Notes under the pieces: generated by a model | Database searches by the model: none | The model's input: only the letters and a program-made list of their open reading frames with translations | What the model was told of the DNA's origin: nothing | DNA from: Sulfitobacter sp. M05 | GTDB taxonomy: Bacteria > Pseudomonadota > Alphaproteobacteria > Rhodobacterales > Rhodobacteraceae | Direction: 5' to 3' | DNA length: 64,000 bases | Assembly: GCF_029285175.1 (NCBI RefSeq) | Contig: NZ_JABEDH010000001.1 | Coordinates: 682,001-746,000 of the forward strand | Position numbers and translations under genes: made by a program | Shown: positions 54,017-63,154 of the stretch, piece after piece | Layout: each line of letters begins with the position of its first letter | How positions within the stretch are numbered: the stretch's first letter is position 1

Positions 54017-55434
54017 TCGGCGGCAACCTTGGGTTGTTCAGGGTTCTGTGGCGGTAGCATATGGCTCAAAGGAACGGTGGCTTCAATACTGGTGCCGCCG
54101 GCCTTGCTGTTGCGCACTACCAGTTTGCCGCCCACCTGTTCCATGCGTTCCTGCATGTTACGCAGTCCTAGCCCCGAAGAGCTGGCCGAGCGGTTAGGCG
54201 CAATGCCGCGCCCGTTGTCGCGGATGATCAAGGTTGCGCCATGGCGGTGCCCACGCAGGCTGACGTCGATCTGTTGTGCGCCTGCGTGTCGTTCCACATT
54301 CGTCAAGGCCTCTTGGGCGATGCGGTAAAGTGCAATCTTGGCCTCGTCGTCCAATCGGTTGCGAAACACTGCCGTTTCAATCCGCCCCTTGATGCCTGTG
54401 CGAGCCTCGAATTCTTCCACCAATGTTTTGATCGCCGGGCCAAGGCCCAGATCATCCAGCACACCGGGACGCAGATCACGGCTGATCCGGCGCACTTCGA
54501 TGATGGCTTCGCCCAGACTGTCGATGCCTTTGGCCAGAGGGTCTGCCGCCTGTGTATCGCCGCGTTCCAGCCGGCGGCGCGCACTGTCCAGCGCATAACG
54601 TACACCAACCAGAATCTGGCTGATCCCGTCGTGCAATTCCCGCGCCACGCGGCCGCGTTCCTCTTCTTGGGCGTCAAACACCCGTTCGGTCAGTTTCTTC
54701 AGCTTGGCATCCGCCAGCCGGCGTTCGCGCAAGTTCACCCCCATGCCGGTGGCAAAGACCACAAACAGCGCCGCCAGCGTGATGCCGCCAATGTAGACAA
54801 AGGTGCGCTGCACCCGTGCCTCTACATCCGCGCGCGCACTGGCGACAGAGGCAAGCACATCGTCGATGAACACGCCGGTGCCAACGGCCCATTGCCAGGA
54901 GGGGAAGGAGGTCACATAGGTGATCATCCGGGCTTCTTCTCCTGTGCTGGGTTTTGGCCAGAGGTAACTGTGATGTCCTGCACCCTTGCGTGCAATGCGG
55001 ATCAGTGCGTCAACAATCTCTGTGCCTTCGCTGTCGGTCTGGCCGAGCCAGTTTTGGTTGATCCGATCGGTCTGGCGCGGGCTGACCAATTGATTGCCGT
55101 CATAATCATAGACAAAAAACTGCCCCTCATCGCCATAGATCATTGCCGAAAGGATCTGTGCCACCCGACGCTTTGCCTGATCATCATCCGGGGCGGCATT
55201 GCCGTAGATAAAGTAGAAGCCATTGCGGGCTTGGGTCACATAGTTGCGCAGCTCTGCTTTCTTGGCCTCGATCAACTGGGCCTCAAGGGTGAAAATCTCG
55301 CGTTCAGCCAGGGCGCGGGCCTGAATGGCCACGATCACGGCAATTGCGGCGACCGCCACAATCAGCGGTATCGCCGCCAAAAGCGTGAGCTTTTGGGCAT
55401 AGCTGAGGACGAAGGAACGAAGAAACCGCCGCAT
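54013..55434 (-). CDS. Cache-domain sensor histidine kinase (NarX/DegS class)
   Basis: 473 residues: TM1 (LTLLAAIPLIVAVAAIAVIVAI), a periplasmic single-cache domain (GDEGQFFVYDYDGNQLVSPRQTD; FPSWQWAVGTGVFIDDV), TM2 (IGGITLAALFVVFATGMGV), HisKA_3 dimerisation (phospho-acceptor His in ARELHDGISQILVGVRYALD) and HATPase (DNGRGIAP, GLGLRNMQERM). Single-cache kinases of this type bind carboxylates such as pyruvate and control uptake systems; the neighbouring TRAP operon is the likely target. Confidence 0.9.
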   Translation of the reverse strand: MRRFLRSFVLSYAQKLTLLAAIPLIVAVAAIAVIVAIQARALAEREIFTLEAQLIEAKKAELRNYVTQARNGFYFIYGNAAPDDDQAKRRVAQILSAMIYGDEGQFFVYDYDGNQLVSPRQTDRINQNWLGQTDSEGTEIVDALIRIARKGAGHHSYLWPKPSTGEEARMITYVTSFPSWQWAVGTGVFIDDVLASVASARADVEARVQRTFVYIGGITLAALFVVFATGMGVNLRERRLADAKLKKLTERVFDAQEEERGRVARELHDGISQILVGVRYALDSARRRLERGDTQAADPLAKGIDSLGEAIIEVRRISRDLRPGVLDDLGLGPAIKTLVEEFEARTGIKGRIETAVFRNRLDDEAKIALYRIAQEALTNVERHAGAQQIDVSLRGHRHGATLIIRDNGRGIAPNRSASSSGLGLRNMQERMEQVGGKLVVRNSKAGGTSIEATVPLSHMLPPQNPEQPKVAAE

Positions 55435-55570
55435 AACGATTCGATACGCCGAATCGTGGCCGAATCAAAGGGCAGGCGGGCCGCAGGGGGGGATCTTTTG
55501 CTCTCTTTTGGTCGAGATTGCGCAAAATAAGAATATAGATCAATGGATTAAGTCGAATTGGGCACCCCCG

Positions 55571-55586
55571 TACGTAGAACTAGGTA
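55571..55586. promoter_or_regulatory. Candidate response regulator operator
   Basis: TACGTAGAACTAGGTA: symmetric at six of eight pairs (TAC-TAG/CTA-GTA). In the shared region between the two-component genes and the TRAP operon, 100 bp before the binding-protein start. Preceded by a CCCCCG run. Confidence 0.6.
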
Positions 55587-55685
55587 TTCCACTTCTCGCA
55601 ACCATTGTTAGGGTGGCTGCACTTGAAACGACCTGCGCGTGCGAGTCTGCGCGACGCGGGCATTCTACTCGGGAGGAGTAACCCT

Positions 55686-56774
55686 ATGGATCGTCGTTCA
55701 TTTCTGAAGACATCTGCCCTCGGTGGTACTGCCGCTGCCGCCACGACATTGGCCGCACCGGTTTACGCGCAAGGCAAAAAGACACTGACAATGGTCACAT
55801 CTTGGCCGCGCGGTTTCGCCGTGCTGGACGATGCGGCAACCTATCTGAACAACATGGTCAACGAGATGTCTGACGGCACTCTGACCATCGACAAAAAGGC
55901 CCCCGGTGAACTGGTTGGTGCATTCGAAGTATTCGACGCCGTTTCCTCCGGTCAGGCGGACATGTATCACTCGGCTGACTACTATTTCATCGGCCAGCAC
56001 CCAGCCTACGCATATTACACCGCGGTTCCATTCGGCGGCACAGCGCAAGAGCTGACAAACTGGTACCACCACGGCGGCGGTCACGAGCTGCACAACGAGC
56101 TGGGCGAAATCTTTAACCTGAAATCCTTCCTCGCAGGTAACTCCGGTTCCCAGTCCGGTGGTTGGTTCCGCAACGAAATCGGTTCAGCGGCAGACTTTAA
56201 CGGTCTGAAATTCCGTATGCCGGGCCTTGGTGGCAAGGTTCTGGGTAAACTGGGCGCATCTGTTCAGAACATTCCCGGCGGCGAACTGTATCAGGCGCTG
56301 TCTTCCGGCGCACTGGACGGTCTGGAGTGGGTTGGCCCGTTTGCCGACGAACGCGCGGGCTTCCAAGAAGTTGCAAAAGTCTACTACACGGCTGGTTTCC
56401 ACGAGCCGGGTTCCGGTCTTGCTTGCGCAGTTAACCTTGACGTCTTCAACGGCCTGTCCCCAGCGCACCAGAAGATCATCGAGTATGCAACAATGGCGAC
56501 CACGCACATTCAGCTGGCTCAGACACTGGCCAACAACGGTGCCGCATTGGCGCGCTTGCAGCAGCAGGGTGTGAAAACCATGCAGTTCTCGGATGATGTA
56601 TGGGATGCGTTCGGTGCCGCGTCTTCCGAAGTAATGGATGAGAACATGGGCGACGACCTGTTCGCACGCACACGCGAGAGCTTTGAAGCCTCGCTGACCT
56701 CGTCTGCGGAATGGCTCTCCAAGTCCGACGCATTCTATGTCGAACAGCGCGAGCGTGTCCGCAACAAGGGCTAA
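55686..56774 (+). CDS. TRAP transporter binding protein, Tat-exported (TakP-type)
   Basis: 362 residues from ATG 55686 with GGGAGGAG upstream. The N-terminus MDRRSFLKTSALGGTAAAA is a twin-arginine signal, so export is probably in folded form. DctP family, TakP branch: MVTSWPRGFAVLDDAATYL, ADMYHSADYYFIGQHPAYAYYTAVPFG, and FRMPGLGGKVLGKLGA. TakP proteins bind alpha-keto acids or mandelate-like compounds. Heads the TRAP operon at 55.7-60.2 kb. Confidence 0.92.
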   Translation: MDRRSFLKTSALGGTAAAATTLAAPVYAQGKKTLTMVTSWPRGFAVLDDAATYLNNMVNEMSDGTLTIDKKAPGELVGAFEVFDAVSSGQADMYHSADYYFIGQHPAYAYYTAVPFGGTAQELTNWYHHGGGHELHNELGEIFNLKSFLAGNSGSQSGGWFRNEIGSAADFNGLKFRMPGLGGKVLGKLGASVQNIPGGELYQALSSGALDGLEWVGPFADERAGFQEVAKVYYTAGFHEPGSGLACAVNLDVFNGLSPAHQKIIEYATMATTHIQLAQTLANNGAALARLQQQGVKTMQFSDDVWDAFGAASSEVMDENMGDDLFARTRESFEASLTSSAEWLSKSDAFYVEQRERVRNKG

Positions 56775-56794
56775 GCCTTTGCGATAACAACCTT

Positions 56795-56822
56795 AAGGGC
56801 CGCGCAGATTGCAGCGGCCCTT
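56795..56822 (+). terminator. Intercistronic hairpin after the second TRAP binding-protein gene
   Basis: AAGGGCCGC (56795-56803) pairs with GCGGCCCTT (56814-56822). No long T run. It probably gives the binding protein more mRNA than the permease genes, as in the dctPQM operon. Confidence 0.6.
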
Positions 56823-56905
56823 GATGCAATTCAAACGACGGGTGCAAACGCCTGATACGCACAAAACGGGGAACGCCCCGACGTGCGCTCCGGGGAGGAG
56901 ACAAA

Positions 56906-57874
56906 ATGGCCGAAGACGTGGTATGTTCGGGATTTTTCCGTGCAGCTGAAGGTGCAAAGCTCAGCTGTCTTGATAAGTTCCAGGATTCTGGCGGGGTGCA
57001 GTTTATTCTGGGGAACCTGGTAGAGGCCCCTTATAACCTGTTCGCGGCAATTCTTCAGCCGACCCTTTGGTTGAACTGGTCGGACCCGCAGGCGATGATG
57101 CGGTTCATCTATTACGGGGCGTCGACGGAACTTTTCTTTGTTCTGCTACTGGCCTTGCTGATCTTGACGGGCGTTGCCATGCGCCGGCGCGAACTGATGT
57201 GGTCGATTGTGCGCGGGCTGGAGTGGCTGGGCAATGGTGTTGGACGTTTGTTCGCCTGGGCCGGTTTGATCATGGTGTTGCAACAGATCATTATCGTTTT
57301 CATGCAACGGATTTTTACCCGGCCTGATATCTCCATCGGCTTTGGTATCCCGCTGCAATTCGACATTTCGTGGTTCGCCGAAGAGTTGAAGCTTTTCAAT
57401 GCCTTGGTGGTCTGTCTTTGTGTATCCTATACTTTTGTGCAGGGCGGCCATGTGCGGGTCGATCTGTTTTATGCAGGCGCAAAGTTCCGCACCAAAAAGA
57501 TCGTCGACATGTTCGGCGCGTTGTTTTTCATGATCCCCTTTGCGGTTGTGACATGGCTTTACGGTTGGTTCTTTATGTGGCGCCATCTGGTGACGCCAAA
57601 CCCATCTGCCTCTGACCGGCTTGAGTTGCTGTTGCGCAAGGCGCGGGTGTTGAAATGGAACGTGGAAACCATCGGGTTCTCTCCCAACGGGTTCAACGGC
57701 TATTTCATTTTCAAGATCCTGCTGTGCCTGTTCTGCGCAATGGTGATCTTGCAGGCAATTGCCGTATTTTATCGCAGCTGGTGCGAATTCAAAGAAGGCC
57801 CGGACTCTGAAGGCAAGTATCTCGACAAAGATACCCTCGGCGAAGGCGAAGAAGCATATGAGGGAACGCACTGA
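56906..57874 (+). CDS. TRAP transporter small membrane subunit (extended DctQ)
   Basis: 322 residues, longer than the usual ~170-200. An N-terminal extension (SGFFRAAEGAKLSCLDKFQDSGGVQ), several membrane helices (TELFFVLLLALLILTGVAM; RLFAWAGLIMVLQQIIIVFMQRIF), VQGGHVRVDLFYAGA as in DctQ, then MIPFAVVTWLYGWFFMW. Stop overlaps the DctM start (ATGA). The N-terminal extension matches the TakQ-type branch. Confidence 0.85.
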   Translation: MAEDVVCSGFFRAAEGAKLSCLDKFQDSGGVQFILGNLVEAPYNLFAAILQPTLWLNWSDPQAMMRFIYYGASTELFFVLLLALLILTGVAMRRRELMWSIVRGLEWLGNGVGRLFAWAGLIMVLQQIIIVFMQRIFTRPDISIGFGIPLQFDISWFAEELKLFNALVVCLCVSYTFVQGGHVRVDLFYAGAKFRTKKIVDMFGALFFMIPFAVVTWLYGWFFMWRHLVTPNPSASDRLELLLRKARVLKWNVETIGFSPNGFNGYFIFKILLCLFCAMVILQAIAVFYRSWCEFKEGPDSEGKYLDKDTLGEGEEAYEGTH

Positions 57875-60225
57875 TGTTTTTTGGTCTCGATGGGGTCGAA
57901 GTTGGCCTGATTATTGTCTTTATCTGCCTGTTTGGCGGTATCCTTTCGGGTTTTCCGGTGGCCTTTGCCATTGGTGGCGCGGGTATCATTTCCTTTGCCA
58001 TTATTGCGGCAATGGATTCTGCCGGCTTGCTGATCCATCAGGCAATCGACACATCCTCTGACGCATACCGCGCGCTGGTGAATTCAGGGGTCAAAGAAGA
58101 TACTGTGTCGCTGTTTCGATATCCGGATTTGCCAAGGATCGCAGTATCGGTGTTTCCGGACGGTTGGGAAACCGCGTTGGACCGCAACGTTTCCTTTATC
58201 GTCAACCGGATGAACGAACGTGTGTTGGCGGGGCAGTCGATCGAGACTTTGCTGGCGGTGCTGATGTTTGTGCTGATGGGCATCACGCTGGAGCGTTCCA
58301 AGATTGCTGATGACCTGCTGACCACAATGGCCAAGGTTTTTGGACCGCTGCCCGGTGGTCTGGCCGTGTCGGTTGTGGTTGTGGGGGCTTTCCTTGCGGC
58401 ATCTACCGGCATCGTCGGGGCGACTGTGGTGACCATGGGTCTGCTGGCCCTGCCAACCATGCTGCGGAACAACTATTCGCCGGAAATTGCGACGGGCGTC
58501 ATCGCGGCCTCGGGCACCTTGGGACAGATTATTCCGCCGTCCATCGTGATCGTGCTGCTGGGCACTTTGGCGGGGGATTTGTATTCTGCCGCGCAAGAGG
58601 CCCGCGCTCAGGTTGCAGGCTGTACCGATGCGCTGACCCTGCTGGGCGAGCCGGCAGTTGTTTCTGTCGGCACGCTGTTTCAGGCCGCCTTGCTGCCCGG
58701 GATCATGCTGGCGCTGCTATATGCGCTTTATGCCTTTGGGTATGCGATGCTGAACCCTGACAAAGCACCGGCTGTCGCTATGGGCTCGACCAACTCCGAG
58801 CCGATCACCCGCAACGAAGCCTTCACATGGTTCCTTGGCGCGCCTGTTTTGTTGGTTGTGGGCACAATTGTGCTGGGCAATCTCGGGATTGTCGGCAGCC
58901 AGTCCACAACGGTTTCAAGCTTTTCTGACATCGGTGAGGCGGCCAGCCTGCGTACCAATGTCGGCGAGGAATGCAAAGCATCCATGATCGAACTTCATGG
59001 ACAGGATGCTTGGGACAAAGCCCTTGCCGAGCAACAGGTGATCGAAGACGCTGGCGGTCTTGCCCAGGCCGAAAAGCTGAGCGATGAGGATTTCGCGGCC
59101 AAACAGGCGGCGAAGATTGAGCAGGCCGCGCCCATCGGGACCGGCATTGCAATCCTGCTGGTGATGTTGTCGCTGTTCCTGACAACGGGGCGCGGTGTAT
59201 CGCCCTCGTCGGAGACTCGCCCACTGATCATTGGCGGCATCGGTGTGATCCTTGCGGTGCTGGTGGACATCCTGCTGCTGGGCCCGACAACCTCGGCAGG
59301 GGCAACGGTTGTACTGATGGCCATTCCTTTTGCCCTGATCCTTTACGGTGTGGTTTATGCGACCAAACTCTGCGCGGCGAACGAGTTGATCCGTGTGGTA
59401 TTCCCGCCGCTGATGCTGATCGTTGCGGTGCTGGGGTCGATCCTTGGCGGGATCACCAACCCGACACCCGCTGCGGCGCTTGGCGCAGGTGGGGCGATTA
59501 TGCTCGCGGCGTACCGCAAGCTGCGGGACGAAGACCGCTCGCCCAAGGTGATCATCTGGTCGACCCTGGCGATCATCGTCTGCATTCTGGTGGGTGTGAA
59601 CTTTGACCTGCGGATCAATCAGGATGGTGTCTCTGCCGAAAGCTGGATTGCCTTCTTTGTCGCTTATGGGGCCTATCTCTATGCGGTGTTCGGTCTGCTG
59701 TTTTCCTGCTGGATCCTCTTCACCCACGGGGTTCTGACACCAGTGGTGCGGGAAACAGCCAAGGTGACGTCGATGGTGTTTACAATTCTGATCGGGTCGC
59801 AATTGCTGAACCTCGTGGTCATCAGCTTTGGCGGCGAACACTATATCCAACAGTTCCTCAAGTCCTTTGACAATGAGTTGACGGTCTTCCTGCTGGTAAT
59901 GCTGGTGCTGTTCGTTCTGGGTTTTGTGTTGGATTTCCTTGAGATCATCTACATTGTGGTGCCCATCGTCGGGCCGGTCATCTATGGCGGTACCTTTGAT
60001 CCTAAATGGGTCACGATCATGATTGCGGTGAACCTGCAAACATCCTTCCTTACGCCGCCCTTCGGGTTTGCGCTGTTCTATCTGCGCGGGGTTGCCCCGG
60101 CGAGTGTGACCACACAGCACATCTATCGCGGGATTGTCCCCTTTGTGCTGATCCAGGTCGCGGGGCTGGCGATCTTGTGGTTCTTCCCGTCGATTGTGAC
60201 GATCGTGCCGGATCTGATCCCGTAA
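57874..60225 (+). CDS. TRAP transporter large membrane subunit (extended DctM)
   Basis: 783 residues against ~430 for normal DctM. The N-terminal half has LIIVFICLFGGILSGFPVAFAIG, LAVLMFVLMGITLERSKIADDLL, and GAFLAASTGIVGATVVTMGLLALPTML; then insertions near 60-110 and 300-420 (VGEECKASMIELHGQDAWDKALAEQQ, a hydrophilic loop), followed by further hydrophobic segments including NPTPAAALGAGGAIMLAAYRKL and TPPFGFALFYLRGVAP. Still one DctM-family protein, the permease for the TakP-type binder. Confidence 0.88.
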   Translation: MFFGLDGVEVGLIIVFICLFGGILSGFPVAFAIGGAGIISFAIIAAMDSAGLLIHQAIDTSSDAYRALVNSGVKEDTVSLFRYPDLPRIAVSVFPDGWETALDRNVSFIVNRMNERVLAGQSIETLLAVLMFVLMGITLERSKIADDLLTTMAKVFGPLPGGLAVSVVVVGAFLAASTGIVGATVVTMGLLALPTMLRNNYSPEIATGVIAASGTLGQIIPPSIVIVLLGTLAGDLYSAAQEARAQVAGCTDALTLLGEPAVVSVGTLFQAALLPGIMLALLYALYAFGYAMLNPDKAPAVAMGSTNSEPITRNEAFTWFLGAPVLLVVGTIVLGNLGIVGSQSTTVSSFSDIGEAASLRTNVGEECKASMIELHGQDAWDKALAEQQVIEDAGGLAQAEKLSDEDFAAKQAAKIEQAAPIGTGIAILLVMLSLFLTTGRGVSPSSETRPLIIGGIGVILAVLVDILLLGPTTSAGATVVLMAIPFALILYGVVYATKLCAANELIRVVFPPLMLIVAVLGSILGGITNPTPAAALGAGGAIMLAAYRKLRDEDRSPKVIIWSTLAIIVCILVGVNFDLRINQDGVSAESWIAFFVAYGAYLYAVFGLLFSCWILFTHGVLTPVVRETAKVTSMVFTILIGSQLLNLVVISFGGEHYIQQFLKSFDNELTVFLLVMLVLFVLGFVLDFLEIIYIVVPIVGPVIYGGTFDPKWVTIMIAVNLQTSFLTPPFGFALFYLRGVAPASVTTQHIYRGIVPFVLIQVAGLAILWFFPSIVTIVPDLIP

Positions 60226-60242
60226 AGAGAGCTGAGCGCTAG

Positions 60243-60283
60243 AAACCTAAAAGGCCGCCTTCATGGGGCGGCCTTTTAGGTTT
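60243..60283. terminator. Bidirectional terminator after the second TRAP operon
   Basis: CCTAAAAGGCCGCC (60246-60259) pairs with GGCGGCCTTTTAGG (60267-60280), with flanking AAA/TTT extending the stem. Located between convergent genes (TRAP DctM and YciI-like). Confidence 0.85.
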
Positions 60284-60331
60284 CCGAGCCGAAACGCGGC
60301 TGGTCTGTGAGGTTGCAAAAGTTACATTGCT

Positions 60332-60646
60332 TCAGACCGTTCCGGCGCTAAGCTGGTCTGCCCGCATCGAAGGGCGAAATTCCGTGATTGTGTATTCGGC
60401 CAACCCTTGCTGTTTGAAAGGGTCTGCGGCCAGCATCTCCTCCAGTTCGGCTCGTGCGCTGGCCGTCGCGATGATCACACCACCAATGCGCGGTTCTTTT
60501 GGGCCTGACGCAATGAAATTGCCGGCAGCATAGTTATCCTCAAGGAAGGCGACATGTCCCTCCAAAGCGGGCTCTATCTTGTCAAAGGAAGCGATGTAGT
60601 GAAGATCAACAACAAAAAAGTTCTGATTGGTAGGTATCTTTGGCAT
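60332..60646 (-). CDS. YciI-like protein
   Basis: 104 residues, ferredoxin-like alpha/beta fold of the YCII family: FFVVDLHYIASFDKIEPALEGHVAFLEDNYAAGNFIASGPKEPRIGGVII. The conserved His in LEGHVAFL is kept. Function in the family is poorly defined; possible enzyme of small-molecule metabolism. Convergent with the TRAP operon. Confidence 0.82.
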   Translation of the reverse strand: MPKIPTNQNFFVVDLHYIASFDKIEPALEGHVAFLEDNYAAGNFIASGPKEPRIGGVIIATASARAELEEMLAADPFKQQGLAEYTITEFRPSMRADQLSAGTV

Positions 60647-60904
60647 TCATTTATCCATGATCTGAAGCTGTTTCTGATGTCGCACTAAAGCTGCCTAACA
60701 ACAATACCAGCCTTTGACGTCGTGCCGCATGAGTGCAACCCGGAAGAACACCAGCAAGCCAAAGAGAAACATCATCGACTAACCTGTGGCGGGTTCTGGC
60801 CGTCCCGATGGCCACGCGAGGGGCAACGGCGCTGTGCAACAGGAGCGGTTTGGTCTGCGCGAGGGTTGCGCCGCAGTATTTAAGGCCAAAAAGAGAAGGC
60901 TATC

Positions 60905-61726
60905 TCAGCGCCGTCTGTGGGCCAGATCGGGCAGGGCGATATTTGCGACCTGTTCGGCGATCGGATCATTGCTGAGCGGGTGCTGGGCCGGTTCAAAAGC
61001 GTCCGGGTCTTCCAGCCGTTGCCACTGGCCGCCAAGATAGACTTCGAGACCCGAGAACTTGGCCTTATAGCCCATCTTTTGACTGCCGGGGACCCAGTAG
61101 CCAAGATAAACATAGGGCAGGCCGGCATTTCGGGCGATCTCGATGTGGTCCAGTATGATGAAATTACCCAAGCCATCCTTGGGGCGGTCAGGTGTGTAAA
61201 ACGAATAGACCATGCTGACGCCGTCGGCCAGCACGTCGGTCAGGCAGACGCCGACCAGATCCCGGCTTTCCTTGTCGATATATTCAATGACGCGGCTACG
61301 GATCGGCGTTTCTTCGACCATTGCCGCGAATTCAAAGACATCCATATCCGCCATACCGCCATCCGCATGGCGGCTGTCCAGATAGCGGCGGAACAGGTCG
61401 TATTGCTCTTCTGTCGCCCAGGGCGAGGTGGCGCGCCGTTCCAGACCTGTATTACGTGCCAGGGTGCGCCGTTGGCTGCGGCTGGCGCTAAAGGCGGCGA
61501 CATTGATGCGGGCGGAGAGGCAGGAGGCGCAATCCGCGCAGGACGGGCGATACAGCACATTCTGCGACCGGCGAAACCCCTGTGCTGACAGGCTGTCATT
61601 CAGGGCGTTTGCGTTTTCCCCCTGCAACGCCGTGAACAGTTTCCGCTCCATCCGGCCCTCAAGATAGGGGCAGGGCTGGGGGGCGGTGACATAGAACTGT
61701 GGCGTGAGCGGGAGTGTGTGGCGCAT
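60905..61726 (-). CDS. bpt: Aspartate/glutamate leucyltransferase
   Basis: 273 residues from ATG 61726 ([25 protein letters not shown]). ATE/Bpt family: N-terminal cysteines ([30 protein letters not shown]), GNAT-like C-terminal domain ([23 protein letters not shown]). Transfers Leu from Leu-tRNA to proteins with N-terminal Asp or Glu, tagging them for the N-degron pathway. It lies beside the RDD gene. Confidence 0.92.
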   Translation of the reverse strand: MRHTLPLTPQFYVTAPQPCPYLEGRMERKLFTALQGENANALNDSLSAQGFRRSQNVLYRPSCADCASCLSARINVAAFSASRSQRRTLARNTGLERRATSPWATEEQYDLFRRYLDSRHADGGMADMDVFEFAAMVEETPIRSRVIEYIDKESRDLVGVCLTDVLADGVSMVYSFYTPDRPKDGLGNFIILDHIEIARNAGLPYVYLGYWVPGSQKMGYKAKFSGLEVYLGGQWQRLEDPDAFEPAQHPLSNDPIAEQVANIALPDLAHRRR

Positions 61727-61820
61727 GGGTTCCAATCTCTGAGACGGGAAGAGTGTAACCCTGTGCTTGCATGCCGCCAAGCAGTGTTTTTAGTAAAATG
61801 CGTTCTATTGGTGGCAGATC

Positions 61821-62249
61821 TTAGCGGCGTTTGTTCAGGGCAACAGTACCAAGCACCTTGTCGGTTAACCCTTGTTTGCGCGCCGATGTCAGCATCAGCA
61901 CAACCGAGATGAGCTGTAAGATGGGGATGGCCAAGGAAACGGAATAGCCCAACGTGTGCAAAAAGGCGGTCAGCCCATCCAGCGGGCGGTCGTCACCCTG
62001 ACGGATTTCAAGAGACATAAGCCGCATTCCCCAAGTGGCCGAGCCGCTCGCCAATGTCGCGACGCGGTAGAGAAATCCGGCAACCAGCATCAGAAAGGGA
62101 AAGAAAAACAGACCGGTAAAGGCCGTAAAGGGCAGAATGATCAAGCAGATGACAAAAATCAGGATCATGTCGAATATCCATGCCATAAGCCGTTTGCTGG
62201 GCACGCTTGCGTAAAATTGTGGTTGGATTTCGGGGTCGGGTGTCATCAT
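61821..62249 (-). CDS. RDD-family membrane protein
   Basis: 142 residues from ATG 62249 (MMTPDPEIQPQFYASVPSKR); the frame is open to 62297. Three to four hydrophobic segments (MAWIFDMILIFVICLIILPF; GLFFFPFLMLVAGFLYRV; LGYSVSLAIPILQLISVVLML) with WGMRLMSLEIRQGDD typical of RDD domains. The family is linked to ion or substrate transport; role here unknown. It follows DUF2852 by 54 bp. Confidence 0.82.
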   Translation of the reverse strand: MMTPDPEIQPQFYASVPSKRLMAWIFDMILIFVICLIILPFTAFTGLFFFPFLMLVAGFLYRVATLASGSATWGMRLMSLEIRQGDDRPLDGLTAFLHTLGYSVSLAIPILQLISVVLMLTSARKQGLTDKVLGTVALNKRR

Positions 62250-62303
62250 TGTCTTGTTCTCTATTTTGGGTGCCCTCCGGTGTGGACCAGAGGGCAAGGA
62301 AGT

Positions 62304-62714
62304 TTAAGCCTCGTTTGGGGCGTCTTCACGTTTGGCGCGGTCGTCCATAAACTGGTCGAACTCGGCTTTGTCCTTGGCATCGCGCAGACGTTCCAGGAAG
62401 GCCTCGAAATTGGTCTGCTCTTCTTCAAGACGGCGCAGCGTATCGGCCTTGTAGGCGTCAAAGGCGGAATTGCCGGTGCTGCGGGTGGACATCACGGTGC
62501 GGCTGCGGCGCTGTGCGCAGGATTTGCCAGAAAACATACGTTTACTCCAGATCATATAAGCAAGAAGGGCGAGGCCAACCGGCCAGAAAAAGACGAAGCA
62601 GAGGACCATAGCGGCGATCCATGCGCCTTTGCCCTTGGCGTCAAGCCAGTTTTCTGTGCGGGCAAACCAATTTGGACGGGTCGCAAATGGTTGCTCGGAT
62701 GCAAGTGTGTTCAT
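62304..62714 (-). CDS. DUF2852 family membrane protein
   Basis: 136 residues: NWFARTENWLDAKGKGAWIAAMVLCFVFFWPVGLALLAYMIWSKRMF (one membrane helix with a conserved WPVGL motif) and a charged coiled-coil C-terminus (LRRLEEEQTNFEAFLERLRDAKDKAEFDQFMDDR). Family unknown in function. Two near-identical AT-rich repeats upstream (62771-62851) may be its operators. Confidence 0.85.
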   Translation of the reverse strand: MNTLASEQPFATRPNWFARTENWLDAKGKGAWIAAMVLCFVFFWPVGLALLAYMIWSKRMFSGKSCAQRRSRTVMSTRSTGNSAFDAYKADTLRRLEEEQTNFEAFLERLRDAKDKAEFDQFMDDRAKREDAPNEA

Positions 62715-62770
62715 GGTCGGGCCTTTCGAATATGTAGGCCTGACTGCGGCCTAGCTGCTTAAAAGGTCTT

Positions 62771-62851
62771 ATGTGAATGCCTTTTACATTTATCAAAATG
62801 GGGATTGTTTGGCCGGATGCAAGGAAAAATGTGAATGTTATTTACATTTAT
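62771..62851. promoter_or_regulatory. Pair of 23-bp near-identical motifs upstream of DUF2852
   Basis: ATGTGAATG, three variable bases, TTTACATTTAT at 62771-62793 and again at 62829-62851; 20 of 23 bases are the same, centres 58 bp apart. Each copy is weakly symmetric (ATGTGAA...TTTACAT). Likely operator sites of an unidentified regulator. Confidence 0.6.
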
Positions 62852-62896
62852 TTAAGAATTGCCTTTAAATCAGTGGCTTAGGTGTAGAGCCTGACC

Positions 62897-63065
62897 GTAG
62901 CGCGACACCAATTTCTGCAGTGAATGACAGAGATATTTGCAGCAAACAGTTTTTCGTTAAATGTGTGTTAAAGAGCCTTTGAACGGTTGATTGTGGTGAA
63001 TGTAGCTGTAGCGCGACACCAATTTCTGCAGTGAATGACAGACATTTCTGCAGCAAACAGTTTTT
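62897..63065. repeat. Two 58-bp direct repeats
   Basis: Copy 1 at 62897-62954 and copy 2 at 63008-63065 (111-bp offset) begin GTAGCGCGACACCAATTTCT and differ at three positions. Each contains CTGCAG-bearing half repeats (TTTCTGCAG). Only two copies, not CRISPR-like. Confidence 0.85.
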
Positions 63066-63154
63066 GTTCTAATGCTTCATATACGGCAATAATCACCGCC
63101 TGATGTAGTGCTGTTGTTGCGCTCTCCCATTGAAACCGCCGCCCTACGTAGACA

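Larger units (their letters stand above)
62715..63154. other. AT-rich intergenic region with two classes of repeat
   Basis: 440 bp without a credible gene between DUF2852 and the PIN-like gene. It contains twin 23-bp motifs (62771-62793 and 62829-62851) and twin 58-bp repeats (62897-62954 and 63008-63065). It is lower in GC than the left part of the window. Confidence 0.7.

Noticed and set aside
58915-60120. 401-residue His/Gln-rich frame antisense to the TRAP permease gene
   Set aside because: Composition is that of antisense of membrane-protein codons; no ribosome site or motif.
60651-60839. 62-residue frame between YciI-like and Bpt genes
   Set aside because: Not protein-like and without a ribosome site; the 258-bp gap is treated as noncoding.
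62897-63065. Possible CRISPR array
   Set aside because: Only two copies, 58 bp long with 53-bp spacing and substitutions; no cas genes nearby.
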